From: Zygosaccharomyces rouxii
Taxonomy: Eukaryota > Ascomycota > Saccharomycetes > Saccharomycetales > Saccharomycetaceae
Direction of reading: 5' to 3'
DNA length: 64,000 nt
Assembly: GCF_000026365.1 (NCBI RefSeq)
Contig: NC_012991.1
Coordinates: 1,116,001-1,180,000 of the forward strand
Part shown: positions 39,798 to 50,041 of the stretch, in pieces
Numbering within the stretch: position 1 is the first letter of the stretch
Layout: every line of letters begins with the position of its first letter
Program-made: the position numbers and the translations under genes
Notes under the pieces: model-generated
What the model was told of the DNA's origin: nothing
What the model saw: only the letters and a program-made list of their open reading frames with translations
Databases searched by the model: none

Positions 39798-41864
39798 TCA
39801 ACTGCGCGAAAGAAAATTGGCAATGGTACTTGAGACGCCATTCAGCGAGACACCATTCTGAATTAAGCTATTAACACTACTCGATTTTTCAAGCGAATAG
39901 GGATCTTTTATTAGATCTCTGGTTAATAGCTCAAGTTCTAAAGCACTCCACTGGGACGCTACTGCTTCCACTTCATCCACAGGACATATTTGCAAAAGTT
40001 CACCTAAAATCTCTAGTTGAAGAAAGATAATTTCTGTAGGGGTCTCTCCATCACGCCAATTGGGGTCAACGAATTTACCCACTTGTAAAATTGTGGGCCA
40101 GCAATCAATAATATTCTTTTTCTTGAGTAAATCCCTTGTGTTTTCGTATGCAAATTGAAAGTCCATATTGACCAATGCATGATCTATGTGAAGGACTAAA
40201 ACTTTAACCAAATTTTCCTCAGAGTCGGTAGTTCCTTGCTTCGCGATTTCAAATGCCACTAATAATTTTTGAAGTATACTATAAGTAGCAGGAACATCTT
40301 TATAGAGTCTACGATTTGATTCCAGAAGTAAACTTATTAACCCAAATGGATCCTCTTTAAATTTTAGAAGGTGAGATGGTCTAAAAGGAAGGCTTCTCCC
40401 CCAATTGATGGAATAGTCACAAATATCTTTAGTGACATCGAGTAATATTCTTAGATGAGTGTATTTGGGCGCGTTCTCCTCTAAGAGTAAGTTCACGAGT
40501 TTCTCGGCATTCGCCAGGTCTCTCTTATGACGTTGACCGCTGGATGCCATATTGAAGAAATGCCAGAAATATTTCACCAGAACTTCTTCATTGACTTTGT
40601 ATTGATAGGTAATGATGAGTTCATGCAAAAAGGAAAAATTACCAAATTCCAACAGGATTTCAATTATGATAGATAACTTTTTCTGTTCAGATAATCGAGA
40701 GAAAATTACATTATTGGAAGATTTACCATGCTTTAGAAGCTCCTTGAGCTCTTTCATGGTGGTTTCTTCGCTAACCACCGTTTCCAAACATTTCCTTGAC
40801 AATGATGCGAAATGAGATTCTTGTACAGATTCATCGTCCTTTGAGATGGCATAAAGGTCTTGCATGTGGTAACCATGGAAAAGTTTATCTGTTAGACTTG
40901 AATAAGCTAATAAAGTCTCCACAGTTATACCTAAATCCCCCACGGGAGTCTCATCACCAATTGTCAAAAGTACTTGGTTCAAACGATATTTTGTACCGAT
41001 ATTTAAATAATTTGGACCATTTTTGAATAAAATGTAAGCACACTGACGCTTGAATCTTTCCAAATATTTGTTAGTCTCTTGACCTCGCAGCCCAAGACTT
41101 AGTATCAACTGGTAGAATACTTCGAAATTATAGTTTGTATTCAGTGGAAAGTCTTTAGTGGTCAAAAAGGAGTGTAAAAAGCGTTCATAATAGTCCCCAT
41201 TAGCCATGTAAGGCATTAGCTCCCTTTGTAGCACCGTATCAGGATTTTCGTCTGGAGTATTTAAAATCATGTCAAAGACGCTTAGGGGGTCCATGTTTTC
41301 AAATTCTTTAATCTTTATGGAACTATTCAATCTTTTATTAAGATGATCTAATGGTTCCACTATGCCTTCAATCCACTTAGGTAATTCCTCATCCTTTATA
41401 GATACAACCTTCCATACAGGATGATACTGCATCGGTAGTTGGTCACTTAGTTCATTAGAAGTGATAAGACGTTTCCTTAACCGATCGCCCATGGGAGTAA
41501 CAAATTTAATTCTATCATATGGAGTCACTTGTTTCATATACTCAGCTGCGTATCTTGATATGGCTTGGCGTCTTTGGGTAATCGTATCTGAATCCATTTC
41601 CACCATAGAGATCAATTGTTCATCGGTTTCGAGTAATTCCACTAGCAGATCTTGGGGGTTGGTGCTATGTCCACTAGAAGACTTTTCAGAGGGATCAAAT
41701 AGGAATTGCAGCTTTGTTGGGTCATCTAATTCAGGCCAAAGGGAGCAAATAATGTCAAATAATTCATCTGAGCTGTGGAAAAAAGTCCATAACGTTTCGC
41801 AATTAGTAGAATCTGCTCTTGCAGCAAAAATCGCAGCTAAAATGACTAACTGATCCTCTACCAT
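39798..41864 (-). CDS. SEC39: Sec39/Dsl3, Dsl1 tethering complex subunit
   Basis: A 688-residue, all-helical protein matching S. cerevisiae Sec39 (709) in length, lack of membrane segments and position next to RPS1 and MRPL4 neighbours. Sec39 joins Dsl1 and Tip20 to tether COPI vesicles at the endoplasmic reticulum. No catalytic motif exists in the family, so the call rests on overall similarity, for example the N-terminal stretch LAAIFAARADSTNCETLWTF in part, and on synteny. The ATG at 41864 is the first in frame. It is divergent from MFT1. Confidence 0.9.
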   Translation of the reverse strand: MVEDQLVILAAIFAARADSTNCETLWTFFHSSDELFDIICSLWPELDDPTKLQFLFDPSEKSSSGHSTNPQDLLVELLETDEQLISMVEMDSDTITQRRQAISRYAAEYMKQVTPYDRIKFVTPMGDRLRKRLITSNELSDQLPMQYHPVWKVVSIKDEELPKWIEGIVEPLDHLNKRLNSSIKIKEFENMDPLSVFDMILNTPDENPDTVLQRELMPYMANGDYYERFLHSFLTTKDFPLNTNYNFEVFYQLILSLGLRGQETNKYLERFKRQCAYILFKNGPNYLNIGTKYRLNQVLLTIGDETPVGDLGITVETLLAYSSLTDKLFHGYHMQDLYAISKDDESVQESHFASLSRKCLETVVSEETTMKELKELLKHGKSSNNVIFSRLSEQKKLSIIIEILLEFGNFSFLHELIITYQYKVNEEVLVKYFWHFFNMASSGQRHKRDLANAEKLVNLLLEENAPKYTHLRILLDVTKDICDYSINWGRSLPFRPSHLLKFKEDPFGLISLLLESNRRLYKDVPATYSILQKLLVAFEIAKQGTTDSEENLVKVLVLHIDHALVNMDFQFAYENTRDLLKKKNIIDCWPTILQVGKFVDPNWRDGETPTEIIFLQLEILGELLQICPVDEVEAVASQWSALELELLTRDLIKDPYSLEKSSSVNSLIQNGVSLNGVSSTIANFLSRS

Positions 41865-42059
41865 GGTATCTTTTTATATTTTTTTTTCAATAGGTTTGTT
41901 CTTTGAATATGTTTACAAGAGATAATGGATGTACTTGACATTTCAATTGAAATTTCAACATACAAGAAGCTCTTATACAAGCAACAAACTTGCAATAATA
42001 CAGGCATAAAAGAGTTTTAAGAGTACTCAGATTTAAATTCTAGAAGCCATTTTGCAGTC

Positions 42060-43037
42060 ATGTCGTTAACACCGTTGCAAATGGATCAAGTGAGGACTAA
42101 AGTTTCCTATAGTGAAGTAGATTTACCATACAACGGGTACATGGATATCCTAGCCAAAGTCACAAGGCTCTCCGGAAATATCCTTAGAGGTCAATTACAG
42201 AAGTACAGTACACAGCAGAATATTGAATTCAATGACGACTACGTACAAGAATTGGAGACTGCAGCTGATCAAAAGTTTTTAGAACTTCAGTCATCGCTGG
42301 ATGTGAAGAAAGTAGCACAAGAAAACTGGGATCAATCCAATAGTGAAACTGTGAGGAATATGGAGGAGAAGATTCAAGATGTTATGCCACAATTGGAAGA
42401 CATCAAAGACAGTTTGCAGAGTCGAACCTCCAGGGTACGAGAGTTGTACGATTCTGTGAGTAAAGTGAATAACGAACTAGAGGTTTTGTTGGAAGGTCGT
42501 ACTAGTTTAACTGCATCAAAATCCCAATGGGAGAAAGAATTAGGTGCTGAGTTGACAGAAAAATTGATTGGACAGAATTACTTGAGAAAGACCGGATCTA
42601 ATGGTGAGGAGAAATACAGAGTTTATGATAATTTTACCAAGGGCCCTAACGAGCTAAGACATACCAACAAAGCAATTAAAATTGATATTGAAAGGTTATC
42701 TGAAGAGCTAGGCACCTATAAGAATAAATGGTTAAAAGATGCAGGTATTTTTTCACAAATGACGTCCGCGTTAAGAGATGAGATGAGCAAAAGAGATCTT
42801 GATTTACAACAGGCTGAAGACGAAGATGAAGAAATGGAAGATGATGATGAACCCGAAGATGAACCTGAGGATGACGAATCTGAAGATGAAAATATGTTAG
42901 AAGAGGAACAAGTTGGTGAAACAGCCGAACAGGCGGAGGAAGGTAGTGAAGAACAAGGTGAAGAGCCAATTGAAGAAGAAGCAGAGACCAAGGGCTCTCA
43001 AAAGGAGATTGATTCAGAATCTACGCCTGGAAGCTGA
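42060..43037 (+). CDS. MFT1: THO complex subunit Mft1
   Basis: A 325-residue protein with a helical, coiled-coil body (about residues 80-250) and a long acidic C-terminal tail (about 255-320), the layout of S. cerevisiae Mft1 (392). Mft1 is one of the small THO subunits, which link transcription elongation to mRNA export and prevent R-loops. The shorter length comes mainly from the acidic tail. It is convergent with RPS1 and divergent from SEC39. In S. cerevisiae MFT1 also neighbours RPS1B. Confidence 0.88.
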   Translation: MSLTPLQMDQVRTKVSYSEVDLPYNGYMDILAKVTRLSGNILRGQLQKYSTQQNIEFNDDYVQELETAADQKFLELQSSLDVKKVAQENWDQSNSETVRNMEEKIQDVMPQLEDIKDSLQSRTSRVRELYDSVSKVNNELEVLLEGRTSLTASKSQWEKELGAELTEKLIGQNYLRKTGSNGEEKYRVYDNFTKGPNELRHTNKAIKIDIERLSEELGTYKNKWLKDAGIFSQMTSALRDEMSKRDLDLQQAEDEDEEMEDDDEPEDEPEDDESEDENMLEEEQVGETAEQAEEGSEEQGEEPIEEEAETKGSQKEIDSESTPGS

Positions 43038-43056
43038 ACATATATTAAAACCATGT

Positions 43057-43090
43057 ATAATAATAATAATAATAATAATAATGATAATAA
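43057..43090. repeat. AAT trinucleotide microsatellite
   Basis: About ten AAT units with one interruption (ATGATAAT), lying between the convergent MFT1 and RPS1 genes. It is non-coding and probably length-variable. Confidence 0.85.
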
Positions 43091-43144
43091 TTCTTTAACA
43101 CACGTACGCTCGACTCGATTATCTTTTATACAATCATATTACGT

Positions 43145-43909
43145 TTACACAGTCTCCAAGATTTCATCCTTGAAGCCAGAAACCTTCTTACCAGTCTCAT
43201 CGGAACCCTCACCATGCAAAGCCATCAAAGAGCCCAAGTCGAATTTTGGTTGTTTCAACAACTTAACCTTTCTAACGTGAACGTTTTGCAATGGGAAGAT
43301 GTCCTTAGTAGCATTTTCCATCTCCTTGTTAATCACTTCTGGGATCAACTTGGAAGTGAATTGAGCCAAAGTAGAGTTTTGAACTTCTCTGGTCAAGATT
43401 TCACTGAAGACCTTTCTGATAGCTCTGATGTGAGAAGATTGAGCGTAACAGGTCTTCTTCACTTGGTTTGGTTGCTTTCTGGTGAAAGCAATAGCAAACA
43501 CTCTGATAACGTACTCGTCGGAGGTCTTAACGGTAACTTGAGCTTCAATCAAAGTTTGCCATTTTCTGACCATAGATCTGTATTTATCAGTGGTGAAATC
43601 CATACCGTGGATGTTAGTCAATAGGTTCTTACCTTGGACTTCATCAACTCTCAACTTGATCTTTCTGAAAGAGTGATCTTCAGAACCTTGCAAGTCGGCT
43701 AGACAAGCTTCCACTACACGGCCCTTCAAAGTGTCAGAGGCACTCTTCAAACCAGCCGATCTGTTTACCAGAGTCTTACCGACGTTTCTGTTCTTGAAAG
43801 TGGAAGGAGCCTTGATGTCATACCATTCCTTCTTGCTGAATGGGTCGACGACTCTCTTCTTAAGACCCTTCTTACCCTTTGATAGTCTCTTGTTCTTACC
43901 AACAGCCAT
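43145..43909 (-). CDS. RPS1: 40S ribosomal protein eS1 (Rps1)
   Basis: A 254-residue ribosomal protein, near-identical in length to S. cerevisiae Rps1A/B (255). The N-terminus [18 protein letters not shown] and the segments [15 protein letters not shown] and RKTCY-like [11 protein letters not shown] are typical of eS1. Codon usage is strongly biased to preferred yeast codons, as for highly expressed genes. S. cerevisiae has two copies beside SEC39 and MFT1; here there is one between the two sets. There is no intron. The ATG at 43909 begins the frame. Its promoter contains the unusual GC-rich island described separately. Confidence 0.98.
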   Translation of the reverse strand: MAVGKNKRLSKGKKGLKKRVVDPFSKKEWYDIKAPSTFKNRNVGKTLVNRSAGLKSASDTLKGRVVEACLADLQGSEDHSFRKIKLRVDEVQGKNLLTNIHGMDFTTDKYRSMVRKWQTLIEAQVTVKTSDEYVIRVFAIAFTRKQPNQVKKTCYAQSSHIRAIRKVFSEILTREVQNSTLAQFTSKLIPEVINKEMENATKDIFPLQNVHVRKVKLLKQPKFDLGSLMALHGEGSDETGKKVSGFKDEILETV

Positions 43910-44535
43910 TATTGATCGGTACTGGTCTTGATGAGTTGGTATTCCTAGTAAGATGTTGTTTTCTGTTGAGTATACTATATTATGACTGTGAAGCCTGAAA
44001 TTTCACACAGAGTATCGGTTTGCGTGGGGAGGTAACTACAGAGTCCGTGAGTCTGTCCCTGTCTGGAGAGTCTCGGTAGACAGTTGCACTCGCTAGGCAG
44101 AGTCTCCGCCTAGCGAGGCCACAGTAGGGAGCTGTCTCACTGCCACTCAGGGGGGGAGAGGGTCACTGTCTAGCTAACCCTTCACCTGTCTAGGGAAACG
44201 AGACCAAGCAACACCTGCGGCACTTTTTTTTCGGACAATACTTTTGGGAAAAAAATAAAAATTTCGCGGGTGTACAGATTTATAATGGTGGTGTGGATGT
44301 CATGGGACCGGTAAACAGTCATCTGAAAAAATGTCAACATTAACCAGAAGAGTTATCATTGAAAGGAATAAAAGGATAAGATTAATCGATCTTAAACAAC
44401 CGTAATTGGTATTGAAATAAAATTGTAATTAAGGATTGATCGAGGATTGTAATCGATTTGAAATTGAAATCTTTTTTCCCTTAAATATTTGGGGTGGGCT
44501 TGCTTCTTGGGAATCCTTCTTTTGGATTTGTAAAT
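43910..44535. promoter_or_regulatory. RPS1-TEM1 divergent promoter with GC-rich repeat island
   Basis: No gene is seen in these 626 bp. Between about 44030 and 44225 the sequence is much more GC-rich than its surroundings. It contains a perfect 10-bp inverted repeat CTCGCTAGGC (44089-44098) and GCCTAGCGAG (44108-44117), and four copies of CTGTCT starting at 44059, 44132, 44166 and 44186, the last two within CTGTCTAG repeats 20 bp apart. A GGGTGT core (44268-44273) within GCGGGTGTACAG is a partial match to a Rap1 site. An A/T tract follows (44250-44265). The arrangement suits a strong ribosomal protein promoter, but the factors are not identified. Confidence 0.6.
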
Positions 44536-45219
44536 ATGGATAATAGTGATCAAGAGGTTCAAGGGCATCAGCATCAGCAGCAGCAGCAGCCCACGAATGT
44601 TAAAGTTAAAAATCAAGTGGAGGTACAGATTGGTCTTGTAGGAGATGCGCAAGTTGGTAAGACTTCACTAATGGTAAAATATGTGCAGAACGTCTTTGAT
44701 GAAGAATATACGCAGACATTGGGGGTCAATTTTCTAAAGAGGAAAGTTAGCATACGTTCAACAGATATTATTTTCTCTATAATGGATTTAGGTGGTCAGA
44801 GGGAATTTATTAACATGCTTCCAATTGCATCACTGGGTTCATCAGCATTGGTTTTCCTTTTCGATTTAACCAGGCCAGAAACGCTAACATCGATCAAAGA
44901 ATGGTATCGACAAGCACATGGGTTAAACGAAGGTGCAATACCAGTACTGGTTGGGACTAAATATGATCTTTTCGTTGATTTAGATCCAGTTTATCAAGAA
45001 CAATTATCAAGGGCAAGTATGGAATATGCACAAGTTATGGATGCACCACTGATTTTTTGTTCGACGGCAAAATCGATAAACGTACAGAAGATATTTAAAG
45101 TTGCACTGGCGAAAATATTCAGTTTAACATTAACGGTGCCTGAAATTAACGAAATTGGTGATCCACTTCTTATCTACAGCGCGTTTGGTAATAAGAGGAG
45201 TCGAGGTGCCGCCAGGTGA
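44536..45219 (+). CDS. TEM1: Tem1 GTPase of the mitotic exit network
   Basis: A 227-residue small GTPase (S. cerevisiae Tem1, 245). The P-loop is GDAQVGKTS (about residues 38-46), switch II is DLGGQRE, and the base-specificity motif is TKYD, the variant typical of the Tem1/Spg1 family. The segment from NQVEVQ to the C-terminus follows Tem1 very closely; the S. cerevisiae C-terminal tail is shorter here. Tem1 on the spindle pole body triggers the mitotic exit kinase cascade. I use the ATG at 44536 (MDNSDQEVQ), because the longer frame opens with GTG at 44494. A glutamine run lies near residue 13. Confidence 0.97.
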   Translation: MDNSDQEVQGHQHQQQQQPTNVKVKNQVEVQIGLVGDAQVGKTSLMVKYVQNVFDEEYTQTLGVNFLKRKVSIRSTDIIFSIMDLGGQREFINMLPIASLGSSALVFLFDLTRPETLTSIKEWYRQAHGLNEGAIPVLVGTKYDLFVDLDPVYQEQLSRASMEYAQVMDAPLIFCSTAKSINVQKIFKVALAKIFSLTLTVPEINEIGDPLLIYSAFGNKRSRGAAR

Positions 45220-45323
45220 CATGGGAACAAATAATAGAAAATATGCACATATATACATAAATATGATAAAAGATAAATCTTTTTTGGGGGGAGAAGAAAC
45301 GGCGTATAAAAAAATGAATATTA

Positions 45324-47100
45324 CTACAAACTCTTCAAATTCTCATCTTGTTCTAATCCTTTACGCACTTCCTCCTGTGAAATGTTTAACTTTATACAAG
45401 TTAATCTCTCATTCTTCATACTCTGTCTGAAAATTATTCCTGCTTCCACCAACTGGTTGAGGAGGAAATCCCAGGAAATAATTTTGAGTTGCTCTGGTGT
45501 TGATTCAGAACCTTGTTGGAACAATACACGACTTATTTCCAAAATGAACTTGTTATTACCGTTCACATCGATTAATAGACGAATTTCGTCAATGATGTCT
45601 CCCAGCTGTTGTTCTTGTAATTCTGTTTTCTTGATTAAGTTTAGCAATGCATATAAAAATATTTTGGCGGTAAAGGAGAGATTTGAAATAAATTGAGTAC
45701 CTTGTGAACTAACAGTTTCGTTTAGTGCTTTCAGGACGTGAGTAATATGAACTGTTTGTAATCCATCACCATCATTAGCATCTTCGCCTTCATTTGGTGT
45801 CAATACTGCTTGCCCGTCGTATCCATATCCATGTCTCGACATATAATGTTGTTCTGCAATTTCGGCGGCTCTTTTGCAAACTTTAAGGGCACGACGAGCG
45901 TCACCACTCACACTAGCTACTTTTCTCGAAGCAATTTCAATGGCATCATCACTCATCCTTAATTGGACTTTCTTTGTATGAGGCGGTAGTTCTGATGTGT
46001 TGGTATCCTCTTCTGGTGTTAGCATGTGAGCACTACCACTTTGTGTATCCACGTAAAAATAAGAATTGTTAAATCCTTTGAGGCGGAAGTCAATAATTTT
46101 TCTCAGTTCTTCATGAGTATAACCAGTAAACATGATTCTTGTGAGACCAATTCTAGATGACACTTTGTTACCTAATTGTCTTTCGGGAAGATCCATCGTA
46201 TTAGCTACTGCAATAACAATTAATTTAGCATTCTCATAAGTAGTCCAGTTAAAGAAGTTGTACATGATATCTTGAGTCTTGGTTAAAAGTGCATCTAATT
46301 CATCGAGCAGGACCACCACTGGTCTCTTTTTGTTTTGAGGAACCTTGTTAAAATAAAATTCTAATGATTCCATGGCGGCACCCCAGGTGAGTCTTTCTCC
46401 CATAATTTTATTCCATAAAACTTCATAGCTATCTGTGGGTTTAACCATTTTTAAACCATTTATTTCCACGTATTGGAATAGCGGTAATTCGTTTTGGTCT
46501 GCAGATCGCTGCAACTCTTTAACGACTTCCCTCACTGTAAGTGTCTTACCAACACCCGGTGTCCCTGCTACGTAAACGGTAGTAGCAGAACCAGATTCAA
46601 TAGCACTGTAAAGACTTAGGTAAATGGATGCAAATTCATTTTCACGAGCCGGTAGGTAGTCTTGGAAATTAGTTGATTTAACAATTTCCTCCTTTTCGTG
46701 AGATGAATAAAGTTGTTTCTTTATCCTTGAGAAAATTGTTTCCACGATTTCATGCTTCTTGGGGGTCCTCAGTTTATTTTCCAATGCGGCTACATCCAAT
46801 TTGTTGGAGGATTGGTTAAGTTCTGCCAGCTGAGTCAAATCGGGGATCTCATCCACAGATTTAAATCTTTTTGAAAATGGTGTATACTTCTTCTTAGCAC
46901 GAACCACATTTCTCTTGGTAAATTTTCTGATGGCTGGACTGCTCACTGTATTGTTATTATTATGGTTTGGAGGTTTCGATGGTGTGACAGGAGTAGATAA
47001 TGGCGCTAACTTTCGCGATTTTTTTGCGGGGCTTTGGCTTTTCCCACGTTTGCTACTGCTTTTTTGATCATAATCTTCATCTTCATCTTCATCTTCTTCC

Positions 47101-47132
<32 letters not shown>

Positions 47133-48413
47133 TTCTTCTTCTTGTTCTGCATATTCGTCTTCCTCTTCTTCATCTACATATTCCTCCGCATTCGAATCTT
47201 CATGTTTATCATCTTTGTTATTCTCAGTTTCACTTTTATTGGCTTCACTTTCATCTACAGTAACATCATCTTCTTTCCCTGCGCTAGAAGCTCTATTTTG
47301 ACCTTCATCCTCCTTTTGAGCTTTCAGTTTCCCCAGCAGATTTTCCTTTGCTGGTGCTTGTTGAGGTCCTGAAGGGTTAGTTTTAGAAGCAATTGAAGGT
47401 GTTTCTTGTGCATCAGAATAAGCCTCTGGGGATTGTGAAGTCGAGAAATCCTGAGATTTACTTGCAGTCGTGTCCTTTCTACTTGAATCCCTACTCTCCC
47501 CAGTAAATCCTTCTTTTTCCTCAGAACTGCTGCCTTCGTTCTTTTTTCCTACTTCTTCTTCTTCTTCTTCTTCTTCTTCCTCCTCTTCTTCTTCTCCCTC
47601 TTCTCCTTCTTCATTATATTCTTCTTCTTCTCCTTCTTGAGTCTCCTCTTCTTCTTCTTGAGTCTCATCTTCTTCTTCATCTTCGGTCTCTGGTTCATCT
47701 TCAATCTTATTGACGGATGGACTGGTAACTTGATTTGTACGTCTTGTAGATCCACTTTTTGATCTTCCTAAAGTTGGAGGGACTGACATTCTTTTTAAAT
47801 GTTCTTCGTAACTCTTTGGTTCTGTATTTTGGAGTAATCTCTGCTCTTTGATAATATCAATGGGTACATAGCTCTCAGCCGTCGGTTCACATATAAAACG
47901 AACAAAGAAGTCTTTGTCTTCTAATTGAGATGAACGTTTCCAGTCTACTTCAGGCATGATTCTTGCCACTTCAACAAAATCCTTAAGCCATATTTCTGAT
48001 AATTCGGCGGTCAAATAAATTTCTGATTTATTGACATCTTCGATGAATCGATTTCTATATTCTTCAATGGGTCTATTTTCCGCCGCATATCCTGGATCAA
48101 AATGTGCATAGTAAAGTAGGGGTTTTAGTTCAAACCATCTTAAATATGAGAAAGCCCAAATTTCTACCAAATTGTTCAGCGTATTGAGACGGATCTCATG
48201 AATCAAATAAACTGAGTACGTCTTAGTGGCTTCATCATGCATAATAACGCTGTCACCACGCCCAAACTTAAGCCCATCTTTTAATCGAATCAAAAAAGTA
48301 TTTTCACTACCCCCTCTTTTCCTAGACCTTCTTCTGTTATCATTGATAATGTTTCCTTTCTCATCTGTAGTGATAACTTCCCAACCTTGAATATCCTTCA
48401 GAGTCTCTGCCAT
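45324..48413 (-). CDS. ORC1: Orc1, origin recognition complex large subunit
   Basis: A 1029-residue AAA+ protein, longer than S. cerevisiae Orc1 (914). The N-terminal BAH domain (about residues 40-190) binds nucleosomes; the middle is disordered with two long glutamate tracts (about 255-290 and 420-455); the AAA+ domain shows GTPGVGKT (about 618) and VVLLDELDAL (about 703), then sensor and winged-helix regions. Orc1 marks replication origins and loads MCM with Cdc6. In S. cerevisiae SIR3 arose from the duplicate of ORC1 and sits beside ECM7; here a single gene takes that place next to ECM7, so it may combine origin and silencing roles. The ATG at 48413 matches the known start. Confidence 0.97.
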
Positions 48414-48654
48414 CTATATATATATAAATTGGACCCACAGAAAATTCTAAGAATGCGCTTAACGTCTTTAGTGGCTTCCTCTTCACCAGCCTTGTCCTGT
48501 GAGAGTTCATCTTTTATGTCGATCGAAGTTGAAGGTTCCGATCCTAATTAACATCATCTTTAAAAACTTCCAGCAAGACTCGTAAAATATAATCAACGAA
48601 AAGTATATGAAAAGGCTCTTTTGGAGCCCTCTTATGATTTGATCGGTGGCCAAA

Positions 48655-49893
48655 ATGCAAATCTCCAGATTTCGGAAGGGTATTATGAAGCCCTTCGAGA
48701 ATTTGACTGCATTAGAATCGTTGGTTCAATGGTTAAGATTGATCTCATCGACCCTGATAATTGCGCTGGGAATAGTAGTTACAGTGGGGCCGCTGACATC
48801 ACCAAACGCATTGAGAGTGGCACAGTTCGATACTAGACCTGCAGATATTACCAAAGGTCTTTTCGAAGCTTTAAAGCATGCAGTGGAAGTATTTGGTTCT
48901 ACAGACGTGAATAATGGTGTGGGTATGACGACTTCAGAAATATTTATCCTCACTGAGTATACTGAGGGTCAAATTCAAAATATTCCTCAATTTATTACTT
49001 TAAACTTGTATGGTCGTTGTGATATTAGTTATGAGACAAAGGATATAGAGGGACCCAAGGGAATAACGCAGGTGAGAAATTCTACCATCTCTCAGAGTTG
49101 TCATAGGACAGGGCCTGGTTTTATCTTTGACTATCGTAGTGTACTGTTACAACTGGGATTAGACATTGTGCTTGATTACGCTTATGATAAAAGTGGATCT
49201 TCATCTGAATCGAATAGTTACAATGAATATATGTCGAGCATACGACATCGGAAAGGAGAGATGGTTAATTTACTGTATGCTGTGATAAGTCTAGAGATTT
49301 GCATACTTGTGATGACTTTTTGGTATTACATTATTAAGGGAAGGTTCATTAATCCATTTAAAGAAAGGCTCCTCATGCATTCCATATCGCTATTATCATT
49401 CACCGTTTTCATATGTTCATTAACTAGCATTATTACATTGACTTGTATTAATTATAACCTGAGGGATCGTGTTAGAAACGAATTAAAGGCATTTGGATTT
49501 TCTTACAGTTTGGGGACTTCCTGGTTAATGAGCATGTGGTTCATGGCTGTATTTGTTATCGTATCGACTCTAGTTTGGTCAGGTTTGGAATGGTGTATCT
49601 CTGATTCTCAGGACTATGGCGACGAAACTCAAAATAACATTTTATCCTACGAGCCAGGTGTTTTTATGGATGAGAGTGAATTGAGAGACTCAAACGATGG
49701 ATTTGAGGACGGAGAAATGTACCGCTCTAATAATATCACTAGTGAAACTAACGCTGTGCGTAGATCTGTAGACGGTTATGAATCGGACTGCGCAGAAGAG
49801 TTGGAATTACAAGACTTAGCACTTTACTCAAGTGAAGATAGTGGTTTGATGATGCAGAGAACAGTGAAACCATCTTCAACCATGCAATTTTGA
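48655..49893 (+). CDS. ECM7: Ecm7, four-helix membrane protein (claudin-like)
   Basis: A 412-residue membrane protein (S. cerevisiae Ecm7, 448). Four hydrophobic segments are seen, near residues 22-42, 205-225, 243-265 and 290-312. An external loop after the first contains LYGRC and a later cysteine, the pattern of PMP22/claudin-superfamily proteins. Ecm7 takes part in calcium influx with the Mid1-Cch1 channel. I use the ATG at 48655 (MQISRF), since the codon at 48646 is GTG. It is divergent from ORC1; in S. cerevisiae ECM7 neighbours SIR3, the ORC1 duplicate. SMA2 follows in tandem. Confidence 0.85.
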   Translation: MQISRFRKGIMKPFENLTALESLVQWLRLISSTLIIALGIVVTVGPLTSPNALRVAQFDTRPADITKGLFEALKHAVEVFGSTDVNNGVGMTTSEIFILTEYTEGQIQNIPQFITLNLYGRCDISYETKDIEGPKGITQVRNSTISQSCHRTGPGFIFDYRSVLLQLGLDIVLDYAYDKSGSSSESNSYNEYMSSIRHRKGEMVNLLYAVISLEICILVMTFWYYIIKGRFINPFKERLLMHSISLLSFTVFICSLTSIITLTCINYNLRDRVRNELKAFGFSYSLGTSWLMSMWFMAVFVIVSTLVWSGLEWCISDSQDYGDETQNNILSYEPGVFMDESELRDSNDGFEDGEMYRSNNITSETNAVRRSVDGYESDCAEELELQDLALYSSEDSGLMMQRTVKPSSTMQF

Positions 49894-50041
49894 CTTTTTT
49901 AAAATTTTGATTTTTTTTTTTTTGTTAATATCATTTTGTGTCGCGGCGACAGCATTAATTAAAATGGATATTATCGATGCTATACAATAAGACAATGATC
50001 GATTTACCGAGCACTTCGAAGCGGAAACGAAGGCTTATGGA
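49894..50041. promoter_or_regulatory. SMA2 promoter with mid-sporulation element
   Basis: The minus strand of 49934-49942 reads GACACAAAA, a full match to the Ndt80 mid-sporulation element gNCRCAAAW, 100 bp before the SMA2 start. It overlaps an odd inverted repeat TGTCGC-G-GCGACA (49939-49951). SMA2 is a mid-sporulation gene in S. cerevisiae, so the site makes sense. Confidence 0.75.

Noticed and set aside
44089..44225. H/ACA snoRNA in the island upstream of RPS1
   Set aside because: ACAGTA after the hairpin and ACA near 44211 match the boxes, but the hairpin has no guide pocket and I find no convincing second hairpin. Left as a repeat island to be tested by RNA-seq.
47000..47755. Hydrophobic and lysine-rich frames opposite or overlapping ORC1
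   Set aside because: They are readings of the GAA/TTC tracts that code for the glutamate runs of Orc1 in other frames.
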